The notes beneath the pieces are model-generated. The model did not search any database. It was given only the letters and a program-made list of their open reading frames with translations, and was not told the origin of the DNA. The translations under genes and the position numbers were made by a program. Shown here piece after piece: positions 1-8,826 of a stretch of DNA of 41,737 nt. Source of the DNA: JAURNZ01 sp036337715 (GTDB taxonomy: Bacteria > Pseudomonadota > Gammaproteobacteria > Comchoanobacterales > Comchoanobacteraceae). Each line of letters starts with the position of its first letter. Position 1 is the stretch's first letter. Where the stretch lies: the NCBI GenBank assembly GCA_036337715.1, contig JAYZDS010000002.1, forward strand, positions 1-41,737. Reading direction: 5' to 3'.

Positions 1-2
1 AT

Positions 3-1172
3 GTAGATGATTCAGTAAGAAACGATGAAGCATTTAATTCTCAAGTGCTGAGGGAGTTAGGTGACGGCCTAGAATTTGTTAATTCACCAAATGAATTATT
101 AGCTAATACAAACATTATTAAAGAAATAGTGGGGAGATATGATTCATTTTTAGTTTTTGCGAATGATCATATAAGAAGTCATGTTGATGTAGTAAAAGAA
201 GCAATCAAATGTTGTCCTAAAGAATTAAAGTATGCAAGTGAAGCATTAAGAGCTGATCGTGATTTTATACTAGAAGTAGTAGGATATATGGGTTATGCAT
301 TACGGTCTGTAAGTGACACATTAAAAAGTGATCCTGAAGTAGTTATGATAGCAGTCCAACAATGTGGGTCGGCATTAGAGCATGCAAGCGAAGCACTAAG
401 AGCTGATAGAGATATTGTGATGGCAGCAGTGAAAGAGAATGGTTTTGCGTTACCATATGCAAGCGAAGCACTGAGGACTGATAAAGATATTGTGCTGGCG
501 GCGGTAAATCAAAATGGATTGGCATTACAGCGTGTTAGTGATGAATTTAGGGCTAACGAAGAGATTGTAATGACTGCAGTAAAAGAGTGTGGTTATGCAT
601 TAGGTTATGCAAGCGATGCATTAAAAGCTAATCGAGAAGTTGTAATGGCTGCAGTGAAAGAGAATGGTTATGCATTAGGTTATGCAAGCGATGCATTAAA
701 AGCTGATCGAGCAGTTGTAATGGCTGCAGTGAAAGAGAATGCTTATGCATTAATGGATGCTAGTAATGAATTAAGCGCTGATAAAGACGTCGTAAAGCTA
801 GCAGTGAAAAAAGATGGTTTAGCGTTACAGTTTGCGAGTGATGAATTAATGGCTAACGAAGAGATTGTATTAGAAGCATTGCAACAAAATTTAAAAGCCA
901 TACGTTATTCAAAACTAGGGGGTGAAACAAATAAAAGACTATTAAACAAAGTGCGTCTTATGTCTAAATTTGTTAAGCCAGAAGCATTTGGGTTTGATGA
1001 CTTTTTACAAGAGGATAATAATCGACTGAACAAGGATTTACTGCTGACAAATGAGCATGTTGTAGATTATTTAGGTTATAGTGATTTGCCAGGTTTATTT
1101 GTTAATAAACATGCTAAAGATGTTTATTTGCCAACAGTCAAAAAAATAACAAATGAGTTGAGCAATGATTAA
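3..1172 (+). CDS. DUF4116 repeat protein, 5' end outside window
   Basis: The reading frame is open to the left window edge (GTA at position 3), so the true start lies upstream; the GTG at 45 is only an internal codon. The visible protein is about eleven 25-residue units of the form S-[ED]-x-L-[RK]-A-[DN]-[KR]-[DE]-[IV]-V-x-x-A-V-x-x-[NC]-G-x-A-L-x-x-A, the DUF4116 pattern. Each unit equals 75 bp, and units between about 583 and 750 are nearly identical at DNA level. A 75-residue non-repeat C-terminal domain follows and is almost identical to that of the next gene. DUF4116 proteins are known mainly from amoeba-associated bacteria and their function is not established. Repeat copy number probably changes by recombination. 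A host-directed or protein-binding role is inference only. Confidence 0.85.
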   Translation, partial: VDDSVRNDEAFNSQVLRELGDGLEFVNSPNELLANTNIIKEIVGRYDSFLVFANDHIRSHVDVVKEAIKCCPKELKYASEALRADRDFILEVVGYMGYALRSVSDTLKSDPEVVMIAVQQCGSALEHASEALRADRDIVMAAVKENGFALPYASEALRTDKDIVLAAVNQNGLALQRVSDEFRANEEIVMTAVKECGYALGYASDALKANREVVMAAVKENGYALGYASDALKADRAVVMAAVKENAYALMDASNELSADKDVVKLAVKKDGLALQFASDELMANEEIVLEALQQNLKAIRYSKLGGETNKRLLNKVRLMSKFVKPEAFGFDDFLQEDNNRLNKDLLLTNEHVVDYLGYSDLPGLFVNKHAKDVYLPTVKKITNELSND

Positions 1173-1264
1173 CTTTGATATTGCAATTACGTAGTGTTAT
1201 CATCTGATGACTGTTTGAATTAAGCGTTTTTTTATGAATAAATACAAAAATAAAATAGACCAAT
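852..1264 (+). repeat. Direct repeat, copy A (gene end + intergenic + next gene start)
   Basis: From 852 the sequence matches 2152 onward at an offset of about 1300 bp. The match runs through the last third of the gene, the stop codon, the about 60-bp spacer and the first 10 codons of the next gene. Differences are scattered substitutions and small indels (for example in the spacer near 1202). This marks tandem duplication of a whole gene-plus-leader unit. Confidence 0.8.
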
Positions 1265-2472
1265 TTACAATTTCTTTTGTTTGTATACTCTTTTATTCTT
1301 TTGGCGCATTTAAAGAATCAGAATCAAATCTTGTTATTTTTCTAGATTTACTTCAATTAGTTATCCAATTAAACATACAAAATAGAAATTCTTCCGACTT
1401 ATGGTTATCAGAGTACTATTTAAATTTACGAAGTAATAAAAATTTTATCAGGTGTCTTGTGGAACAGGATCGTTTAGAATTAAAGGAAGTAAGTGAGAGA
1501 TTAAGAGCTGATAAAGATATTGTGATGGCAGCAGTCCAACAGAATGGTTTTGCATTACGTTATGCAAGTGAAGCACTAAGGGCTGACAAAGATATTGTGA
1601 TGGCTGCTGTTATAAATAATGGTTTATCAAATGAGCATTTAATTGAAGCACTAAGGAGTGATCAAATTGGTGCATTACGTTATGCAAGTGAAGCACTAAG
1701 GGCTGATAAAGATATTGTGATGGCTGCTGTTACAAATAATGGTTGGGCATTAGGGTCTGCTAGTGAAGCATTAAGGGTTGATAAAGAAATTGTAATGGCT
1801 GCAGTAAAAGAGTGTGGTTTTGCATTAACGTATGTAAGCGAAGCACTAAGGGCTGATAAAGATATTGTGATGGCTGCTGTTACAAATAGTGGTTGGGCAT
1901 TACAGTTTGCAAGTGAAGCACTTAGGGGAGATCGAGACTTTGTTTTACTAGCAGTTGAAAATAATGGTATGGCATTAGAGTCTGCTAGTGAAGCATTAAG
2001 GGCTGATCAAGAAATTGTAATGGCTGCAGTAAAAGAGTGTGGTTATGCATTAACGTATGCAAGCGAAGCACTAAGGACTGATAAAGATATTGTGATGGCG
2101 GCGGTAAATCAAAATGGATTGGCATTAGAGTATGTTAGTGATGAATTTAGGGCTAACGAAGAGATTGTATTAGAAGCATTGCAACAAAATTTAAAAGCCA
2201 TACGTTATTCAAAACTAGGGGATGAAACAAATAAAAGACTATTAAACAAAGTGCGTCTTATGTCTAAATTTGTTAAGCCAGAAGCATTTGGGTTTGATGA
2301 CTTTTTACAAGAGGATAATAATCGACCGAAGAAGGATTTACTACTGACAAATTTGCATATTATAGATTATTTAGGTTATAGAGATTTGCCAGGTTTATTT
2401 GTTAATAAACATACTAAAGATGTTTATTTGCCAACAGCCCAAAAGATAACATCTGAGTTGAGTAATGATTAA
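1234..2472 (+). CDS. DUF4116 repeat protein (second of three)
   Basis: 412 residues. An N-terminal region of about 85 residues contains hydrophobic stretches (about residues 12-25 and 32-45), followed by about ten 25-residue DUF4116 units and the same C-terminal domain as the upstream paralogue. One repeat (around nt 1642-1686) is short by ten residues, an in-frame deletion inside the array. The ATG at 1234 is chosen because its first codons are conserved in the next paralogue's leader; there is no clear Shine-Dalgarno sequence (a T-run precedes the ATG). The near-identical C-terminus shared with the first gene shows recent duplication. Function unknown. Confidence 0.85.
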   Translation: MNKYKNKIDQFTISFVCILFYSFGAFKESESNLVIFLDLLQLVIQLNIQNRNSSDLWLSEYYLNLRSNKNFIRCLVEQDRLELKEVSERLRADKDIVMAAVQQNGFALRYASEALRADKDIVMAAVINNGLSNEHLIEALRSDQIGALRYASEALRADKDIVMAAVTNNGWALGSASEALRVDKEIVMAAVKECGFALTYVSEALRADKDIVMAAVTNSGWALQFASEALRGDRDFVLLAVENNGMALESASEALRADQEIVMAAVKECGYALTYASEALRTDKDIVMAAVNQNGLALEYVSDEFRANEEIVLEALQQNLKAIRYSKLGDETNKRLLNKVRLMSKFVKPEAFGFDDFLQEDNNRPKKDLLLTNLHIIDYLGYRDLPGLFVNKHTKDVYLPTAQKITSELSND

Positions 2473-2562
2473 CTTTGATGTTGTAATTACTTAGTGTTAT
2501 CATCTGCCTGTTTGAATTAAGCGTTTTTTTATGAATAAATACAAGAATGAGCTAAATCAATT
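2152..2562 (+). repeat. Direct repeat, copy B
   Basis: Second copy of the block at 852-1264. It includes the end of the second DUF4116 gene, the spacer and an ATG at 2531 that corresponds exactly to the start of the second gene. In this copy the frame opened at 2531 ends at a TAA at 2582, so the duplicated start is no longer in frame with the third gene. Confidence 0.8.
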
Positions 2563-4371
2563 ATGCACCTTTATTATTATTTAATCTGTCATTTTTTTGA
2601 AGTACTTAGAAAAGAAGAATCAAAACCGAATCTTATTTTTTTTCTACAGTTTCTTCAATTGGTTATCCAATTATACACACCAAATAAAAATTTTTCCGAC
2701 TTACGGTTATCAGATGATTACTTGGAACTGAATGCCGAGAATGAAAATTTCTGGGCTAATAAAAATATACCGTTTAGTGAAAAGCTTCGTGTGTTACTGA
2801 AGGATAGAAACGAATTAAGATACAATAAAGATTTTATGATATGGGCTGTACGACAGGATGGTGGTGCATTAAAGTATGCAAGTCCAAGGCTGCAATTTGA
2901 TGAAGAATTCGTGAAGGCTGCCGTTACAAATAATGGACTGGCATTAGAGTATGTAAGTCAAAGGCTGCAATTTGATAAAGAAATTGTGAAGGCTGCCGTT
3001 ACAAATAATGGTTTAGCATTAGCGTATGCAAGTGAGAGATTAAGAGCTGATGAAGAAATCATAAAGCTAGCAGTGAACAAGAACGGTTTAGCATTAAAGT
3101 TTGCGAGCTATGAACTGAAGGATGACGAAGAGATCGTAAAGCTAGCAGTGGCTCAGAATGGTTTAGCATTAGAGTTTGCGAGTGATGAATTAGGAGATGA
3201 TCGAGAAATTGTGAAGGCTGCTGTTACAAATAATGGTTTAGCATTACAGTTTGCGAGCTATGAACTGAGAAACCATCCTTATGAAGATGACATAGAGATC
3301 ATAAAGCTGGCAGTGGCTCAGAATGGTTTGGCATTAAAGTATGTAGTTCCAACGCTGAATGATGACGAAGAGATCGTAAAGCTAGCAGTGGCTCAGAATG
3401 GTTTAGCATTAAGGTTTGCCAGCTATGATTTGAGGGCTGATGAAGAGATCGTAAAGCTAGCAGTGAACAAGAACGGTTTAGCATTAAGGTTTGCCAGCTA
3501 TGATTTGAGGGCTGATGAAGAGATTGTAGCCATTGCTTGGAAACAAAACCCAGATTCAATCAGGTGGTCAAGGTGCCCTACTGTAGCGTTGAAATTATTA
3601 CTTGATGATTATGAAAACAATCAAGCAACGGTTGAATATACAGTAGCTAATATTGTAGCTTTTACAAAAAAAGATATTTTTAAAACACATTTGGATATCT
3701 TATCTTATTTAGTAAAGGGTAGATTTAACAATAATGCTTGTTTTGATGGGCTAGCTAAGAAAGTTTGTGCAGCACTAGATATAGATGTAACCATTGAAAA
3801 CATGTTTAAATTGTTACCACAAGAGGACTTTAGCATTTTTGAGTATATATACAATATTCATTTAAGAGAACTATTTAACAATCATGAAGTTTATCCAGGT
3901 GATCAAGACAAAATAACTGAATATGCAACTGATTATTTAGATACTTTTCCAAGATGCTTTGCTCTGTGTGAAATGGCATTTCATGTGCTAAACGGTTATA
4001 CAGGTATGCCTTTAACGAAAAAAGCTCATAAAAAGATGTTGGGAACCGCTAAACATCCATTTAAAGAAAGGAAAATTAATGAATCAGACCTTGTGGTATT
4101 GGGTGATCAAAAACTTAAAGACTGTAGTCAAGCATTAATATACGGATTTAAGATGCACACACTGGATGTGTTATATAAAGAAGACCCAACGTCACCTTTG
4201 ATTCCAATACTTTTAAAAACGTTTAATAAAGAAGAAAAAACAAAGAGTGAATTCCAAGTATTTCAAGAGAAACTAAATACTTCATCCACAATGCCAGTTT
4301 CAATGTTTGCAGATGAAATAGTGGCAGCAGCAGGACCTAATGCTGAAACGACCACTGCCAATTGCAGTTAA
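2563..4371 (+). CDS. DUF4116 repeat protein with extended C-terminal domain (third of three)
   Basis: 602 residues. The N-terminal region (about residues 20-65) aligns with that of the second gene. Nine or ten DUF4116 units follow (about residues 80-335), mostly of the A-x-x-N-G-L-A-L-x-[FY]-A-S type. A C-terminal domain of about 270 residues is not shared with the two upstream genes and is not recognised. One repeat contains a short insertion (nt about 3271-3290). The start is uncertain: the paralogous start ATG (2531) is out of frame by a net 5-nt insertion, so translation probably begins at ATG 2563, without a good ribosome-binding site, or the N-terminus is damaged. The end of the protein is rich in Ala, Thr and Glu. 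Function unknown. Confidence 0.8.
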   Translation: MHLYYYLICHFFEVLRKEESKPNLIFFLQFLQLVIQLYTPNKNFSDLRLSDDYLELNAENENFWANKNIPFSEKLRVLLKDRNELRYNKDFMIWAVRQDGGALKYASPRLQFDEEFVKAAVTNNGLALEYVSQRLQFDKEIVKAAVTNNGLALAYASERLRADEEIIKLAVNKNGLALKFASYELKDDEEIVKLAVAQNGLALEFASDELGDDREIVKAAVTNNGLALQFASYELRNHPYEDDIEIIKLAVAQNGLALKYVVPTLNDDEEIVKLAVAQNGLALRFASYDLRADEEIVKLAVNKNGLALRFASYDLRADEEIVAIAWKQNPDSIRWSRCPTVALKLLLDDYENNQATVEYTVANIVAFTKKDIFKTHLDILSYLVKGRFNNNACFDGLAKKVCAALDIDVTIENMFKLLPQEDFSIFEYIYNIHLRELFNNHEVYPGDQDKITEYATDYLDTFPRCFALCEMAFHVLNGYTGMPLTKKAHKKMLGTAKHPFKERKINESDLVVLGDQKLKDCSQALIYGFKMHTLDVLYKEDPTSPLIPILLKTFNKEEKTKSEFQVFQEKLNTSSTMPVSMFADEIVAAAGPNAETTTANCS

Positions 4372-4494
4372 GGTTAAACTTGGTCTAGTAAAGGTTGTAT
4401 GCGTAGTTGTATAAAAGTAGCACCTATGATAGTATGAATTTTTTTAAAACAATTATATATATCTGATTTTCATGGTTATAACGAGAGATGTCAT

Positions 4495-5511
4495 ATGAAG
4501 AATGGAGCCATTGAGCAAAAAAAAGCGCAAACAAAATACACTAAACTAATGAAATTGATTCATACTTCTAATCCGGCCAAGGTTGTTTCATTTATCCAAG
4601 ACAATTTTACTGAAAGTTATGAAACAAAATTAAGCTCACTATTAACAGTGCCACTTAATTATTCTGTCAAAATTGAAAAGAAAAGTTTTCTGACAATGGA
4701 TGTTATGCATGCGTTGACTGAAGCTGGTTATCTTGAAGCCAAAGGAAAATGGCGCCCTGCATTGCCTATTGTTGTTTTATCAAAGATAGCAGACTATGCA
4801 TGTGAGATTGACAATGTTGAATCTGCTAATCTCAAGTCGTTTCCATTGATTTATTTAGCGTCACTCAATACAAGTGAAGCATCCTCTGTAGACATGGTTA
4901 TGTTTTTGCACAAGTATTTAAAGCGCAGCATCAATGAATTCAATATGGTTTATAGATCAAGCGGTGGCTCTGAAGAGGTTAGACATGAATTTGGACTTTC
5001 TTTGGCGAAAAGCGATATGACATTAAAAGACAGAGCATATAGAAACGCTGATATGAAGCTATTTAATTATCTTATTTCTATGCATGAGCAAAATGACACC
5101 TTTTCGAATAAGCTTCCTCCCATTCAATATGATGAAGTAGAATTTAATCCCTTAATGAAAAAATACTTTGCTCAAGAAAAACTTTATAATGCTAAAAATT
5201 ATAAAGCATTATTCGATTTGATGGAAAATTGTGAACTTGTTTTTTCCGCGAAAGCCCTTGCAAATGACAGAGGATTCAACCAATATTGTCTTCGGAAAAA
5301 GTCGGAATTTGTTACACATTATTTGGACAATGCGATACATGACATGCAATTTAGATATGAAAACCTTTATGGTGGATATATTGAGGATAAAAAGGAACAA
5401 GAAGAAAAAGCTGCTCGCAATAAACATGTCGCCTCTTCATTAAGCATGTTTGCAGGATTAAGTACCATGGCGGTAGGTTTATATTCTTTCTTAAGACAGA
5501 AGTGCTGCTAA
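4495..5511 (+). CDS. Membrane-anchored protein of a local paralogous family (copy 1)
   Basis: 338 residues, soluble and mostly helical-looking. A single hydrophobic segment at about 315-333 is followed by a five-residue tail ending in Cys-Cys, so it is a candidate tail-anchored protein. It shares an ordered set of motifs with the genes at 5619, 7981 and, in part, 15651: an 'FPLIYLA' helix near residue 121, an 'LFNYLISMHE' helix near 194, and a region with 'NYKALFDLMEN' near 238. No known domain was recognised. ATG 4495 is preceded by GAGAG at 7-nt spacing. The C-terminal CC resembles a lipidation signal, but that is speculation. Its position beside DUF4116 genes suggests the same accessory, possibly host-directed, repertoire. 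Confidence 0.8.
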   Translation: MKNGAIEQKKAQTKYTKLMKLIHTSNPAKVVSFIQDNFTESYETKLSSLLTVPLNYSVKIEKKSFLTMDVMHALTEAGYLEAKGKWRPALPIVVLSKIADYACEIDNVESANLKSFPLIYLASLNTSEASSVDMVMFLHKYLKRSINEFNMVYRSSGGSEEVRHEFGLSLAKSDMTLKDRAYRNADMKLFNYLISMHEQNDTFSNKLPPIQYDEVEFNPLMKKYFAQEKLYNAKNYKALFDLMENCELVFSAKALANDRGFNQYCLRKKSEFVTHYLDNAIHDMQFRYENLYGGYIEDKKEQEEKAARNKHVASSLSMFAGLSTMAVGLYSFLRQKCC

Positions 5512-5618
5512 GTAGAGAAAACTATTATCAGCAAAAAAAAATGTATTCGTTTTGTTATAAATTTGTAGCGTGCATTATCTAAAAATGATAACTTTAAATC
5601 ACTAAAAGGAGAAAATGT

Positions 5619-6491
5619 ATGCAACAACTTTCAAGCTATTCAAAAGCATTAGAAAAAAAAGTAGTCGATCATATAATTAATAAAACACCTGAACAGCTTA
5701 AAAATTTTTTGAGCACTCAGCCAAATGGTGAAGGAATGAAAACACTATGCTACATGCAAATTGTCAGAAATAGTATGTGTGATCAAAGTCAAGAGCAACT
5801 CTTCGGCTTACCTCTAATGTATTTGGCTATGTCAAGAAATGAACCAAATGAAGCAGGTATACTTGAGATGTTTAAATTGCTTCATATGTCATCCAGCGTA
5901 CCCCTTAATGTAACCTTATCCGATTTGTATAATAAAGATTTGCTATTGAAGTCTCCAGATGGTGCTATTTTTAGTCCAGCATATAAAAGTATTTTTGAAA
6001 AAGCTTGGAAAAAAGGTCATACCAAATTAGTCTGTTATATTTTATCTATGTCCTCTTATAAAGGTATAGATCCATTTTTTGAGCAAGTGATGTATGAAGA
6101 TAATTCATTTGGTAAAGATGGCACGGGTCTAGAGCTAAAATCATATGATCACTTTAAAAACATGCATGAAAATCAGATGAAAATGGTTGTGAAACATGAT
6201 TATCAAGGTATATTAACAATCATTGAGTCTGATGAGTGTGTGATCTCTATCAACAATTTGAATAATATCCCCGCTTTAAAAAAATTCATTTCAGAGCAGG
6301 GTAGTCCAAAAGCACAGAAACTTTTGCAGTTAGCTTCTCATGAAAAAGGTTCTAAAGATAGTTTTAAACCAGGAAGATTTAAAGGCCTCCAAGTTAAGAA
6401 ATCTTGGGTTAATCCACTACTGCTTCAGGGTCTTTTTTCTGCCGTTGGAATGACTGTTTGTATGTATAAAGATAGATTGTCAAAAAAATAA
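5619..6491 (+). CDS. Membrane-anchored protein of a local paralogous family (copy 2)
   Basis: 290 residues, about 25% of it alignable by eye with the neighbour at 4495. Shared elements are 'FGLPLMYLAMS' near residue 66, 'KLVCYILSMSS' near 140 and 'DYQGILTIIES' near 196, followed by 'QLASHEKGSKDSF', which resembles 'SLALHEKRAKESI' in the minus-strand copy at 7981. One hydrophobic segment lies at about 265-283 with a short basic tail (RLSKK). ATG 5619 has an excellent AAGGAG at 5606-5611. No catalytic motif was recognised. The gene probably has its own promoter in the 107-bp spacer, which I could not pin down. Confidence 0.8.
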   Translation: MQQLSSYSKALEKKVVDHIINKTPEQLKNFLSTQPNGEGMKTLCYMQIVRNSMCDQSQEQLFGLPLMYLAMSRNEPNEAGILEMFKLLHMSSSVPLNVTLSDLYNKDLLLKSPDGAIFSPAYKSIFEKAWKKGHTKLVCYILSMSSYKGIDPFFEQVMYEDNSFGKDGTGLELKSYDHFKNMHENQMKMVVKHDYQGILTIIESDECVISINNLNNIPALKKFISEQGSPKAQKLLQLASHEKGSKDSFKPGRFKGLQVKKSWVNPLLLQGLFSAVGMTVCMYKDRLSKK

Positions 6492-6530
6492 AATTTTTCA
6501 AATTAAAAAAAAGTATGGCATTATCATAAA

Positions 6531-7883
6531 GTGAACATGTTAATGCCATATATTGTTGCTATCGCATTGTTTATGGAAACAATAGATGCAACCGTTATAG
6601 TTACTGCTATACCCACCATTGCGAAAGATCTTTTGGTCGATCCGCTTCAACTTAAACTTGCCATTATGTCATATCTACTAACACTGGGTTTATTGATCCC
6701 AGTGAGTGGCTGGATGGCAGAGCGTTTTGGCCATAAAAATGTGTTTTTGTCAGCCATTGCTATTTTTACACTTGGGTCGGTTGCTTGTGGCTGTGCGACA
6801 AATTTTATTCTGTTATTGATAGGTCGCATGGTGCAGGGGATTGGCGGTGCGATGATGTTGCCAGTTGCAACTTTGGTTGTACTTAATGCTGTACCAAAGG
6901 AACAACTTACAAAAGTCATGGGCTATATTACCATCCCAGGTGTGGTTGGTCCTATGCTTGGCCCTTCATTAGGTGGTATCATTGTGACTTATTTTAGTTG
7001 GCGGATGATCTTTTTTATCAATGTGCCTATTGGGCTATTTGGTTTATGGTTTTCTAATAACCATATGTCAGCAGTATCTGAGACAAGTAAAGAGCCATTT
7101 GATTGGCAAGGTTTTATTTGGTTTGGGCTAGGGGTTACAAGTATCATTCTTATGATTGAGTCTTTAGGGACACCTTTTATGCAATACAAAGTAGAACTTT
7201 TACTTATAATGATTAGCGTAGTAAGTTTTTATCTTTATTTTAAACATGCTCGTCAAATAAGTCATCCAATGATTAATCTAGAGCTTTTTAAAATCAACGC
7301 ATTTAATCGTTATGCCATCAGTTTTGTATTCTTTGCAATCACGGTAAGTGGCTTAGGCTTGTTAAGTCCATTATTCCTGCAATTAGCATTACATTACACA
7401 CCACTAATCTCTGGGTTCTTATTGTTTTCATATGGTCTAGCTTTAGTTGTTGCAAAGTTTTTAAACCATCTAGCACTTGAAAAACTAGGTCAAAATAAGT
7501 GGTTGCTTTCAAATTTCGTATTTGTAATGTGTGGGATCATAGGTATGACTTATGTAAATAATTCAACAAGTGTTATTTTCATTATTTTGTCTTTTATCTT
7601 GCAAGGTTTTGGCGTATCCACTATTTTTACAAATTTGAATGTCATGTTGTATAAAGATATCCCACTGTCCATACGAAGACATGCAACAAGTTTTGGCAAT
7701 ATGATTATGCAATTATCATTATGTTTTGGTACAGCAATCGCAGGCGTGTTAATCAGTTATTTTATTGCGCACAGTGCTTCTGCTTTCGATATCAACCTGA
7801 ATGCATTTCATAATAGTTATTATTTCTTTTTGGGTTTTTGTATCTTAAGTTTAATTGTGTATCTGCCCAAAAGACATTTTTGA
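6531..7883 (+). CDS. MFS transporter, DHA2 (drug:H+ antiporter) family
   Basis: About 450 residues and nearly all hydrophobic, consistent with the 12-14 transmembrane helices of DHA2 exporters (EmrB/MdtD/HsrA type). Visible family motifs are acidic residues in helix 1 ('LFMETIDATV'), motif A ('GWMAERFGHKN') between helices 2 and 3, motif B ('GRMVQGIGGAMM') and the antiporter motif C ('GVVGPMLGPSLGG'). It should export small toxic compounds across the inner membrane by proton exchange; the substrate cannot be read. No adjacent EmrA-like fusion protein is present, so it may work alone. The start is ambiguous between GTG 6531, ATG 6537 and ATG 6543; none has a clear Shine-Dalgarno sequence. Confidence 0.9.
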   Translation: MNMLMPYIVAIALFMETIDATVIVTAIPTIAKDLLVDPLQLKLAIMSYLLTLGLLIPVSGWMAERFGHKNVFLSAIAIFTLGSVACGCATNFILLLIGRMVQGIGGAMMLPVATLVVLNAVPKEQLTKVMGYITIPGVVGPMLGPSLGGIIVTYFSWRMIFFINVPIGLFGLWFSNNHMSAVSETSKEPFDWQGFIWFGLGVTSIILMIESLGTPFMQYKVELLLIMISVVSFYLYFKHARQISHPMINLELFKINAFNRYAISFVFFAITVSGLGLLSPLFLQLALHYTPLISGFLLFSYGLALVVAKFLNHLALEKLGQNKWLLSNFVFVMCGIIGMTYVNNSTSVIFIILSFILQGFGVSTIFTNLNVMLYKDIPLSIRRHATSFGNMIMQLSLCFGTAIAGVLISYFIAHSASAFDINLNAFHNSYYFFLGFCILSLIVYLPKRHF

Positions 7884-7980
7884 TCTTGGCAGCGTGCCGT
7901 ATGTCTTAATGGCGTGACTACAACAGGTGGCTATAAAGTTAGACCCTAGAACTTAGGTGATACGACTCATCAATCATTTC

Positions 7981-8826
7981 TTAGATTTGTTTAAAGCTTT
8001 CGCTATTGTCCAAGGAAGGGGGCGTGCCATTACCACTTCTTAAATAAAAGATGCCTGCTGTCACCAAAACAGCAGTAAATATTTTCCCTGTGGTGAAGAA
8101 AGAATGTTCCTTAGGTTTGGTTGTGTTCACTACGATATTAGTCTTAATGCTTTCTTTTGCACGTTTCTCATGTAAGGCAAGAGATTTGAGTTTTGCATAC
8201 TTGTGTTGAAGTGTTTCCCGGCAAGTTGTAATAAACGATAACAGCCCTTTTTTCTCAAAAGTTATTAATGTATTAATGGGAATCATCAAAGTATTACTAT
8301 TGATTGCTTCACAGATTGCTTCCCAATTATGCTGATGCAGTGCATCAACTTGTTGGTGATAAATGTCATCATTAATTATGACTTTAGGTGGCTTTGTTGC
8401 GTGTTTTCCATAGGGTATTGAGTCATCAATATTTAATTCAGATAATACATTCTTATAGGAGGTATGCTCGCACATACTCATGCAATATATTAATAATTCA
8501 TATTTCCCGTGTGACCACAAATATTGGAACGGGTTATTTGATTTAAGGGTGTTTAAATCAACTGGAATGATAGGGATGGATAGTTTTGAATGTACTTCAT
8601 AAAGTATTTCTAAGTTGCTTGAAAAAGCGACTAAATGGAAATATGATTTTCCATGTAAGTTAATGATTTTTTTGTCGTATAGATTGGTGTTTGGATTATA
8701 TTCATAAATCTCTACTGAAAAATTGACTGGGATCATTCGAAGTGAAGCGTGATCCTCAATACTTTCTTGTAGCAATTTAAGGCTTGAATTTTTTATAGCC
8801 ATGCAAATGTCTTTCACATCCTTCAT
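7981..8826 (-). CDS. Membrane-anchored protein of a local paralogous family (copy 3)
   Basis: 281 residues from the preferred start. The frame is open 20 codons further upstream (to 8886), but the ATG at 8826-8824 has an AGAGAGG 7 nt before it while the outer ATG has no ribosome-binding site. Motifs in the same order as its plus-strand relatives are a 'YFHLVAFSS' helix, 'YELLIYCMSMCEH', 'NWEAICEAINS' and 'SLALHEKRAKESI'. A hydrophobic segment ('FTAVLVTAGIFYL') precedes a polar tail of about 18 residues. It lies convergent with the MFS gene, so members of the family have moved or been inverted. Function unknown. Confidence 0.75.
   Translation of the reverse strand: MKDVKDICMAIKNSSLKLLQESIEDHASLRMIPVNFSVEIYEYNPNTNLYDKKIINLHGKSYFHLVAFSSNLEILYEVHSKLSIPIIPVDLNTLKSNNPFQYLWSHGKYELLIYCMSMCEHTSYKNVLSELNIDDSIPYGKHATKPPKVIINDDIYHQQVDALHQHNWEAICEAINSNTLMIPINTLITFEKKGLLSFITTCRETLQHKYAKLKSLALHEKRAKESIKTNIVVNTTKPKEHSFFTTGKIFTAVLVTAGIFYLRSGNGTPPSLDNSESFKQI

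Noticed and set aside
583..750. Near-identical tandem DNA repeats considered as CRISPR or a minisatellite
   Set aside because: The 75-bp period is a multiple of three, in frame, and encodes the 25-residue DUF4116 unit; there are no spacers.
7884..7980. Short hairpins (GGCA-TGCC, CCTA-TAGG) after the MFS gene as a terminator
   Set aside because: The stems are only 4 bp and no T-run follows.
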